DNA of 7,181 nucleotides. Source: an uncultured Collinsella sp. Lineage in GTDB: Bacteria; Actinomycetota; Coriobacteriia; Coriobacteriales; Coriobacteriaceae. This document shows positions 1 to 5,955 of the stretch, piece after piece. The notes below the pieces were generated by a model. It was not told the origin of the DNA and did no database searches. It was given only the letters and a program-made list of their open reading frames with translations. Both the position numbers and the translations under genes were made by a program. The stretch covers positions 1 through 7,181 of the forward strand of contig CABUZD010000088.1 of NCBI GenBank assembly GCA_902495945.1. Reading direction: 5' to 3'. Positions within the stretch are counted from its first letter, which is position 1. Every line of letters begins with the position of its first letter.

Positions 1-184
1 CGCTGTCTTCACTCGGTTTTGTTCGATTTATGGCTGCCCTTTTGCTTTCGTTGGCCTGTACATCCGCTTCTGTTTCTTTATATGAACCTTCAGGCTCACA
101 AAGAGACGCTCCGCATTTCTCGCAATACACTGCTATTTCAGAATTCTTGTGGCCACATTTCCAGCAGTACATTTTTGTCCCCAT
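1..184 (-). CDS. Zinc-ribbon domain protein, N-terminal part (runs off the window)
   Basis: This frame is open from an ATG at 184-182 to the left edge with no stop, so only the N-terminus is present. A second in-frame ATG lies at 172-170 with a GGGGA stretch just upstream, so the start is either one. Counting from 172, the protein opens MYCWKCG and has two CxxC pairs (C3/C6 and C17/C20, each followed by Gly), the pattern of a short zinc ribbon. After about residue 25 it becomes polar and probably disordered. Such N-terminal ribbons occur in many unrelated proteins, including membrane and nucleic-acid-binding ones, so no function can be given without the missing part. The ATG at 184 lies 3 nt after the stop of the upstream gene and in the same frame, suggesting translational coupling or one interrupted gene. 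The base composition is AT-richer than the dnaK region. Confidence 0.72.
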   Translation of the reverse strand, partial: MGTKMYCWKCGHKNSEIAVYCEKCGASLCEPEGSYKETEADVQANESKRAAINRTKPSEDS

Positions 185-187
185 TTC

Positions 188-610
188 CTATCTAAAGCTA
201 GAGCTCCTGCATACTGCAGGGTTCTTTTTGTCATTGGAAAACGCTTCTCGATACTTCGCGGAAGCCTTTGAGACCCTGGTTCTTTCGAACTCGACTACGT
301 CATGCCGCCAGTCTTCGTTTTCGAAATAATGGTTTGCGTATGATTCGAAGAATCCTTCTCCGGGGATATGGTTCGAATCATTCTTTCTTCCCACCAGAGC
401 GGGCAAGCTTGGCAGACCCAAACTCACGCACCATTCCTGGATGGCGTCTAAAAGAAAGGCGACCTCTCTGTTGTGAGGATTTCCCATTTCCATCCTCCGA
501 GCGAACTCTGAATAGCTAATCGAGGTTTGTCCTTCATGAGACGCTTGCCATATCACCATGGCGGCCTTTTGGATCTTAGTTTCGGCAAATCGATGGTTTT
601 GCTTATCCAT
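188..610 (-). CDS. Unrecognised 140-residue protein of the accessory module
   Basis: A complete minus-strand frame from ATG at 610-608 to TAG at 190-188. The start is supported by an AAAGGAG ribosome site (plus positions 618-624) with 7 nt spacing. I do not recognise the family for certain. Residues 13-40 look like helix, turn and a second helix (SISYSEFARRM at 30-40). Residues 57-72 contain IQEWCVSLGLPSLPALV, followed by a charged stretch and PGEGFF at 83-88. This order (an 'S/T-Y-x-E-hA' helix, then a helix, 'LP-x-L-x-x-hV', 'PG-x-GF') recalls small proteins I associate loosely with restriction or DNA-modification neighbourhoods, and resembles in outline the DNA-binding part of alkyltransferase-like proteins. 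That is inference only. The C-terminus (101-140) is charged and probably helical, then low-complexity. There is no signal peptide or membrane segment. It is probably cotranscribed with the zinc-ribbon gene and controlled by the divergent XRE regulator. Confidence 0.75.
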   Translation of the reverse strand: MDKQNHRFAETKIQKAAMVIWQASHEGQTSISYSEFARRMEMGNPHNREVAFLLDAIQEWCVSLGLPSLPALVGRKNDSNHIPGEGFFESYANHYFENEDWRHDVVEFERTRVSKASAKYREAFSNDKKNPAVCRSSSFR

Positions 611-635
611 AGAACCACTCCTTTGCTAACGCCTT

Positions 636-729
636 GTTTGCATATTAAGCTGGGAAAAGTCTGTTTGCAAACTCTCTGTTTGTTGTTCAACAAATTCGTA
701 TGTCATAGCGTTGATTTATGCAAACAGAG
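636..729. promoter_or_regulatory. Candidate operator cluster for the XRE regulator
   Basis: The heptamer GTTTGCA occurs forward at 636-642 and 663-669, and reversed (TGCAAAC) at 666-672 and 719-725. The middle pair forms the perfect 10-bp palindrome GTTTGCAAAC (663-672). The outer pair extends to 9 bp (GTTTGCATA at 636-644 and TATGCAAAC at 717-725). CTCTGTTTG (674-682) is also inverted at 721-729, and TCTGTTTG repeats directly at 660-667 and 675-682, 15 nt apart. Repeated symmetric half-sites between a divergent gene pair, one of which encodes an HTH_3 protein, are typical of autoregulated operators. Assignment to this regulator is inferred. Confidence 0.55.
642..670 (-). promoter_or_regulatory. 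Candidate promoter of the minus-strand accessory genes
   Basis: On the minus strand a -35-like TTGCAA (plus 665-670) is separated by exactly 17 nt from a -10-like TAATAT (plus 642-647). Transcription would start near 635, giving a leader of about 25 nt that contains the AAAGGAG ribosome site. The -35 box lies inside the perfect palindrome at 663-672, and the -10 box and likely start point overlap the half-site at 636-642, an arrangement suited to repression. Confidence 0.6.
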
Positions 730-945
730 GGTTTTCAAAACTTCAACAAGCAGCTGGGCCACCATCTGCAACTTCTTCGAAAGAGCCAAGGGTTGTCCCA
801 AGAGGCTGTCGGAGAAGCACTCGGCATGGACCGGGTTTCGATTGGATATATCGAGCAAGGAAAGCGAGCTCCTCGGCTTCAGACCCTCTACGCGTTGGCA
901 CTTCTCTACAGAGTTCCCGTTGCAAAGCTGTTTGATTTTGAATAA
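718..945 (+). CDS. XRE-family (HTH_3) transcriptional regulator, 75 residues
   Basis: A single-domain cro/C1-type DNA-binding protein. Residues 13-70 form the HTH_3 fold: LRKSQGLSQEAVGEALGMDR (helices 1-3), then VSIGYIEQGKRAPRLQTLYALALLYRV. The hallmark 'LSQ-x-x-(V/L)', the 'I-x-x-(I/L)E-x-G-(K/R)-x-x-P' run and the closing L-x-x-A motif are all present. It ends soon after the domain (KLFDFE), so it has no effector or peptidase domain. The start is forced: an in-frame TGA lies at 712-714 and the next Met is inside the domain. No clear Shine-Dalgarno precedes the ATG, so the mRNA may be leaderless. A weak TTGTTG (680-685) and CATAGC (704-709) pair would fit such a start point. The gene diverges from the 188-610 gene, and the shared region carries symmetric half-sites, one covering its own start codon. 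Likely role: repressor of the divergent pair and of itself. Confidence 0.88.
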   Translation: MQTEGFQNFNKQLGHHLQLLRKSQGLSQEAVGEALGMDRVSIGYIEQGKRAPRLQTLYALALLYRVPVAKLFDFE

Positions 946-1120
946 GGCGCTCGGTGCTGTAAGCGAAATGCTTTTCTATCGCTACGTCTAGCTTTAAATA
1001 GTTGCTTTCTATTAGAGTAAAAAGATGCAGAACATTTTTGCCAGCGTCTGTTCTGTCTGACTTCTTCGGCTGTCGTTGGTTTGTCTCGGCTGCTGCAGAT
1101 TTAGTTGTTAATACGGGTGA
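946..1120. other. Non-coding stretch after the XRE gene
   Basis: I see no supportable gene here. The sequence is AT-rich. It contains a modest hairpin (AGCGA at 962-966 with TCGCT at 979-983) and a 5-bp stem (AATAG at 997-1001 with CTATT at 1009-1013), neither followed by a convincing T-tract. A minus-strand frame is open across it, but it continues antisense through the XRE gene and lacks a ribosome site, so I do not call it. With 1121-1214 it forms the accessory side of the composition change seen near 1215. Confidence 0.5.
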
Positions 1121-1199
1121 TTTTGTCCACATTCCCATTTTGGGCGAACTCGTGGCGGGACAAAACCACCAATTTGAAACCTGTCCCCAAATTGGTGGT
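1121..1199. repeat. Adjacent inverted repeats, REP-like
   Basis: Two inverted repeats share position 1165. The first pairs TTTTGTCC (1121-1128) with GGACAAAA (1158-1165) and encloses a small CCCA/TGGG hairpin (1134-1137 and 1141-1144). The second is a perfect 12-bp pair, ACCACCAATTTG (1165-1176) with CAAATTGGTGGT (1188-1199), and an 11-nt loop containing CTGTCCC. Repeated GGACA/TGTCC words in and around stems are seen in REP-type palindromes associated with Y1 (RAYT/IS200-like) transposases. Whether this is a dispersed repeat in this genome is inference. There is no T-tract, so it is not an obvious terminator. Confidence 0.5.
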
Positions 1200-1214
1200 C
1201 CTAGTAACGAATGC

Positions 1215-1252
1215 AAAAGGAGGCCTCCGCGGCGATGCGGAGGCCTCCTTTT
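1215..1252. terminator. Bidirectional intrinsic terminator (ferredoxin gene end)
   Basis: A perfect 16-bp inverted repeat (1215-1230 with 1237-1252) has a 6-nt loop (ggcgat). Its GC core GGAGGCCTCCGC is flanked by AAAA on the left and TTTTTT on the right, so a U-tract follows the stem on either strand. It lies 40 nt beyond the ferredoxin stop codon on the minus strand and would also stop plus-strand transcripts from the XRE side. Confidence 0.9.
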
Positions 1253-1292
1253 TTGTGCACGGTGTACTTTTGAGTGTGCAAGTGGGGAGTTG

Positions 1293-1478
1293 TTACTCCT
1301 CGACGATCTCGGTGATCGCGCCGGCGGGGCAAGCGTCCTGGCAAGCGCCACAGGCGACGCAGGAATCCTCGTCAGCGACGGTAGCGACGTCCTGGAGCTC
1401 CAGAACGCCAGCGGGGCAGGAGTCGACGCAAACGCCACAAGCGATGCACTCGTCGGCATCAATTACGGGATGAGCCAT
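1293..1478 (-). CDS. 2[4Fe-4S] ferredoxin, 61 residues
   Basis: A small cytoplasmic electron carrier of the clostridial type. Two cysteine motifs of the form CxxCxxCxxxCP are intact: C11, C14, C17, C21-P22 and C40, C43, C46, C50-P51. In this fold each cluster takes three cysteines from one motif and the fourth from the other. The acidic composition and the 61-residue length are normal for the family. I chose the start at 1478 (MAHPVID) rather than a more distant upstream ATG because AGAGGA lies 7 nt before it and the family starts directly ahead of the first motif. The redox partner cannot be told from this window; in anaerobes such ferredoxins commonly serve pyruvate:ferredoxin oxidoreductase or hydrogenases. 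It is a single-gene unit with its own promoter and a strong terminator, transcribed away from dnaK. Codon use matches the GC-rich backbone. Confidence 0.95.
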   Translation of the reverse strand: MAHPVIDADECIACGVCVDSCPAGVLELQDVATVADEDSCVACGACQDACPAGAITEIVEE

Positions 1479-1539
1479 GGTAGTTTCCTCTCTGTTGACC
1501 GACGCTACAGGCGATGCGCGCCGGTTTGATTCGGGCAAA

Positions 1540-1567
1540 AACATACCACGGGAGCGACCGTTTGCAA
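1540..1567 (-). promoter_or_regulatory. Candidate ferredoxin promoter
   Basis: On the minus strand, TTGCAA (plus 1562-1567) lies 16 nt from TATGTT (plus 1540-1545), a reasonable sigma-70-type pair. Transcription would begin near 1533, giving a leader of about 55 nt to the ATG at 1478. Other hexamers in this intergenic region fit less well. Confidence 0.5.
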
Positions 1568-1932
1568 TACCCTCTGACCGGCATCTTCATACCGTTCGCC
1601 GAGTATGCCAAGGTTTACTAAAAAACGCGCAGGTGGGGCCGTTGAGCTGCGCAAATGTTAGCTAAAGGTGACTTGAAATACTGAGCTATTGAGCGCGCCT
1701 GCGGAAAGGGCATCCCGTTATTTGGCCGAAAAACGGGCCGCAGTTTCCGGTTGGACCCGCTAGCGGAAACTGCGACCCGGAATCCACGCTCAAACCGGGA
1801 CAAGCTTTCCGCAAGGCGGCCCCAGGCACCCTCGGACCCAAGCCTCAGCCATCTCTACATAGATCTCGATAGATTTGCCGAGAACTCAAACAGTGCGTCT
1901 ACCTGCGTATTTGCGAACCTAAACTCTCAGCA
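1568..1932. other. Intergenic region between the ferredoxin and dnaK promoters
   Basis: No supportable gene was found; short open frames here lack ribosome sites and recognisable protein sequence. The region contains the inverted-repeat block at 1696-1818, described separately. Nearer dnaK there is a 10-bp-spaced direct repeat of ATAGAT (1859-1864 and 1869-1874) and an ACTCAA half-site-like word at 1884-1889 that lacks a partner. The rest shows nothing I can name. Confidence 0.5.
1696..1818. repeat. 123-bp block with imperfect terminal inverted repeats
   Basis: The left end CGCCTGCGGAAAG (1696-1708) is matched in reverse by CTTTCCGCAAGGCG (1805-1818) with a single-base insertion. Inside is a perfect 11-bp stem (1739-1749 with 1764-1774) around a 14-nt loop, plus a GGCC pair bracketing a run of A (1724-1727 and 1736-1739). 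TTGAGCG (1689-1695), just outside the left end, is inverted at 1787-1793. There is no coding content. It could be a miniature inverted-repeat element, a structured RNA or an untranslated regulatory region; the sequence alone does not decide. Confidence 0.4.
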
Positions 1933-1993
1933 ATAAGAAATCTTATATGAATTGACTTAGATTTTGTATATTCCGGCCCTAAGGGGATACACT
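1933..1993 (+). promoter_or_regulatory. Presumed dnaK operon promoter region with AT-rich palindrome
   Basis: This is the most AT-rich stretch upstream of dnaK. It opens with the inverted repeat ATAAGA-AA-TCTTAT (1933-1946), followed by TTGACT (1952-1957), a -10-like TATATT (1967-1972) and a weaker TTGTAT (1964-1969) with TACACT (1988-1993), spacing 18. TTGACT and TATATT are only 9 nt apart, so they cannot be partners, and I cannot fix the start point. The canonical HspR operator (CTTGAGT-N7-ACTCAAG) and CIRCE (TTAGCACTC-N9-GAGTGCTAA) are not visible. The short palindrome is a candidate operator by position only. Confidence 0.4.
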
Positions 1994-2016
1994 ACATCCT
2001 GAAAGACAAGCCGAAA

Positions 2017-2044
2017 CACCGCTCGGCAGACCGCCGAGTCGGTG
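2017..2044 (+). promoter_or_regulatory. Stem-loop in the dnaK leader
   Basis: CACCG-CTCGGC (2017-2027) pairs with GCCGAG-CGGTG (2033-2044, one bulged T at 2039) around a 5-nt loop (agacc), giving an 11-bp GC-rich stem. It ends 12 nt before the GAGAGGG ribosome site (2058-2064). No T-tract follows, so it is not a normal terminator. A role in mRNA stability or temperature-dependent translation is possible. The ribosome site itself is not inside the stem, so a simple thermometer is not evident. Confidence 0.55.
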
Positions 2045-2072
2045 CAAACGCACAAGAGAGAGGGAATTTCTA

Positions 2073-3965
<1,893 letters not shown>

Positions 3966-3967
3966 TC

Positions 3968-4810
3968 ATGTCCGCCCGTAAAGCTCGCACGGAGGCGGCT
4001 GCCACTGGCGCCGCCCCCGTTGACTCTGAGGAGAAGGACGTGAAGATTCCCGTAGAGGCCGTCGACGATACCGAGGCCAACGAGGCCGCGGCCGCCGAGG
4101 CTGCCGAGAACCAGGTAGAGGATTCCAACAAGGAGGCGACGATGACCGAGGACGAGATGGTGGAAGCCGCTATCCGCGCCGGTGAGGAAGCCGCCGACAA
4201 CGACTTTAAGCTCAAGTTCGAGCAGGCCCAAAAGGAGCTCGCCGACGTGCGCAGCGAGCTCGATGCTGCGGCAGAGGCCCAGAAGGCCGCCGAGGACAAG
4301 GCAAAGGACGCCACCGAGCGTACCGCCCGTCTTCAGGCCGACTGGGAGAACTTCCGTCGCCGCACCGCCAATGAGCGTATCGCCGAGCGCGAGCGCGCGA
4401 CCGAGAAGCTTGTCACCGCGCTGCTGCCGGTGGTCGACGATATCGAGCGTGCGATCGACCATGCCCGCAGCCAGGAGCTTGCCGACGACTTTAAGCAGTT
4501 CGTCGACGGCGTCGACGCGGTGCATGCCAAGCTGCTCGATGTGTTTGCGCACGAGGGCGTTGAGCCCATCGACCCCAAGGGCGAGGCGTTCGATCCGCTC
4601 GAGCACCAGGCCGTGGGTCGCGTCGACGACGCGTCGCAGTACGACGAGACCGTCAACGACGTGTACCAGAAGGGCTACCGCATGGCGGACCGCATCCTGC
4701 GTTCCGCGATGGTGACGGTGACCTACGGTGGCGAGAAGCGCCCCGCACCGGAGCCCGAAGCGGCGCCCGAGGATGCTGCGGCCGATACGGCCGAGAGCAC
4801 CGAGGAGTAA
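3968..4810 (+). CDS. grpE: Nucleotide exchange factor GrpE, up to 280 residues
   Basis: Homodimeric co-chaperone that releases ADP from DnaK. Residues 1-75 are acidic, Ala/Glu-rich and probably disordered. About 78-150 is the long coiled-coil helix, including the family motif DWENFRRRTANER (125-137). LLPVVDDIERAIDHA (152-166) and the C-terminal beta domain follow, with GVEPIDPKGEAFDPLEHQAV and YQKGYRMADRILRSAMVTV (about 187-252). A second acidic Pro/Ala tail ends the protein. The ATG lies 2 nt after the dnaK stop, consistent with translational coupling, with GAGGA upstream inside dnaK. Two alternative in-frame starts carry ribosome-site-like sequence: GTG at 4040, and ATG at 4142 with AAGGAGG 5 nt before it. 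The latter would give 222 residues, closer to usual GrpE length. I keep the longest form because the frame is open and adjacent to dnaK. The Glu/Lys-rich sequence could mimic ribosome sites by chance. Confidence 0.95.
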   Translation: MSARKARTEAAATGAAPVDSEEKDVKIPVEAVDDTEANEAAAAEAAENQVEDSNKEATMTEDEMVEAAIRAGEEAADNDFKLKFEQAQKELADVRSELDAAAEAQKAAEDKAKDATERTARLQADWENFRRRTANERIAERERATEKLVTALLPVVDDIERAIDHARSQELADDFKQFVDGVDAVHAKLLDVFAHEGVEPIDPKGEAFDPLEHQAVGRVDDASQYDETVNDVYQKGYRMADRILRSAMVTVTYGGEKRPAPEPEAAPEDAAADTAESTEE

Positions 4811-4814
4811 TTGA

Positions 4815-4848
4815 GAAGGGCCCCGGGGCAACACCCGGGGCCCTTTCT
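4815..4848 (+). terminator. Terminator-like stem-loop between grpE and dnaJ
   Basis: A perfect 12-bp GC-rich stem (4816-4827 with 4834-4845, extendable by one G-T pair) has a 6-nt loop (gcaaca) and is followed by TTTCT. The stem is very strong but the T-tract is short and interrupted. It starts 5 nt after the grpE stop. Partial termination would give less dnaJ-hspR than dnaK-grpE message; full termination would require a separate dnaJ promoter, which I do not clearly see. Confidence 0.7.
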
Positions 4849-4874
4849 GGCCTAGTGCCATATGAAAGCATGAG

Positions 4875-4895
4875 CCGCCGCCCGCTGGGCGGCGG
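4875..4895 (+). promoter_or_regulatory. GC hairpin in the dnaJ leader
   Basis: CCGCCGCCC (4875-4883) pairs perfectly with GGGCGGCGG (4887-4895) across a 3-nt loop (gct), 12 nt upstream of the dnaJ ribosome site AGGAG (4908-4912). There is no T-tract. It may protect the 5' end of a processed or terminated message, or tune dnaJ translation. The role is inferred. Confidence 0.5.
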
Positions 4896-4917
4896 ATGAA
4901 ACAGGAGAGGAGCTACG

Positions 4918-5883
4918 ATGGCTGCAGGCAAAACCTTCTATGACATCCTGGGCGTATCCAAGAGCGCCTCCGACAAAGAGATCAAGAGCGCGTTTCGCAA
5001 GCTCGCGCAAAAATATCACCCCGATGCCGGCGGCGACGAGGCCAAGTTCAAGGAGATCAGCGAGGCCTACGAGACGCTTTCGGACGAGAAGAAGCGCAAA
5101 GAGTACGACCAGATGCTCATGTTTGGCGGCATGCCGGGCGCAGGCGGCGCGTATGGCGGCGGCTACGGTGCCGGCGCGGGTGCCAGCGGCTGGGGCGACA
5201 TCTTCGACAGCATCTTTAGTGGCAACGGCGCCTGGGGCAGCGATTGGGGCTCGGGCTTTGCCGGGGCTGCGGGCGCTGCCGGCGCCGGTGCGGGTCGCAG
5301 CCGCGCTCGCAAGGGTGGCGACCTGTCGCTGACCGTCGACGTGACGGCCGAGGATGCGTTCCGTGGCGTGACGCACAAGGTCACCTATCGCATTCCCTCG
5401 ACAGGCGAGCAGCAGACCATTACGGTCTCGGTGCCCGCGGGCGCGGTCGACGGCGGCAAGCTACGCTACAAGCGTCGCGGCGAGTATGGCGTTGCCGGCG
5501 GCGAGCGCGGCGACCTGGTCGTGACCACGCACGTGGAGGAGCATCCGCTGTTTAAGCGTAAAGGTGCCGACGTGACCATGGAGGTACCGGTCTCGGTCTA
5601 CGAGGCGGCGCTCGGCTGCACGGTGGACGTGCCCACGCCCGGCGGTGCGACGGTTCGTCTGAAGGTGCCCGCGGGTACCCAGACGGGCAAGAAGTTCCGC
5701 TTTAAGGAGATGGGCGCGCCCGACGTCAAGCACCGTGGCCGCACCGGTGCGCTGCTCGTCGAGATCAAGGTGCAGGTTCCCACGAACCTGTCCGATGACG
5801 AGCGCGATGCCATGACCAAGCTGCGCGAGGCCGACACGCGCGACTATCGCGAGAAGGTCAACCGTTACAAGGCGACGTACTAG
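4918..5883 (+). CDS. dnaJ: J-domain co-chaperone without zinc fingers (DnaJ/CbpA type), 321 residues
   Basis: Hsp40 co-chaperone that brings substrates to DnaK and stimulates its ATPase. The J domain is residues 5-68 with the essential HPD at 34-36, followed by a Gly/Ala-rich linker (about 70-132) that includes DIF at 94-96. The two beta-sandwich C-terminal domains follow (about 134-205 and 206-300). The four CxxCxGxG zinc-binding repeats of classical DnaJ are absent; the whole protein has a single Cys (C214). It is therefore a class B J-protein like CbpA, which explains its shorter length (classical DnaJ is about 375-390). I use the symbol dnaJ for its place in the operon; cbpA would also be defensible. 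The start is fixed by AGGAG with 5 nt spacing and the conserved FYDILGV opening. It is separated from grpE by a terminator-like stem and followed 72 nt later by hspR. Confidence 0.95.
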   Translation: MAAGKTFYDILGVSKSASDKEIKSAFRKLAQKYHPDAGGDEAKFKEISEAYETLSDEKKRKEYDQMLMFGGMPGAGGAYGGGYGAGAGASGWGDIFDSIFSGNGAWGSDWGSGFAGAAGAAGAGAGRSRARKGGDLSLTVDVTAEDAFRGVTHKVTYRIPSTGEQQTITVSVPAGAVDGGKLRYKRRGEYGVAGGERGDLVVTTHVEEHPLFKRKGADVTMEVPVSVYEAALGCTVDVPTPGGATVRLKVPAGTQTGKKFRFKEMGAPDVKHRGRTGALLVEIKVQVPTNLSDDERDAMTKLREADTRDYREKVNRYKATY

Positions 5884-5955
5884 GGCGGTCGCGGCGCACG
5901 CCCACGCCCGCGGGCTTATGATGGACGATAACGAGACGGAAAGGGGTCAGGTAGC

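Noticed and set aside
30..329. 99-residue plus-strand frame at the left edge
   Set aside because: It is antisense to the zinc-ribbon and 140-residue genes, which have ribosome sites or cysteine motifs to support them.
1165..1199. 12-bp inverted repeat considered as the terminator of the XRE gene
   Set aside because: It has no T-tract on either side, and the real bidirectional terminator lies at 1215-1252.
743..1462. Long open minus-strand frame across the XRE gene, the intergenic repeats and the ferredoxin region
   Set aside because: It is antisense to two well-supported genes, has no ribosome site, crosses a strong terminator and shows no recognisable protein sequence. The part at 960-1140 reads plausibly but has no supported start or stop of its own.
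1479..1544. N-terminal extension of the ferredoxin to an ATG at 1544
   Set aside because: The extension has no family resemblance, whereas the ATG at 1478 has AGAGGA at 7 nt and begins just before the first cysteine motif.
4870..4899. Nine-residue leader-peptide-like frame (MSRRPLGGG) inside the dnaJ leader hairpin
   Set aside because: There is no ribosome site before it and no run of regulatory codons. The hairpin alone explains the repeated codons.
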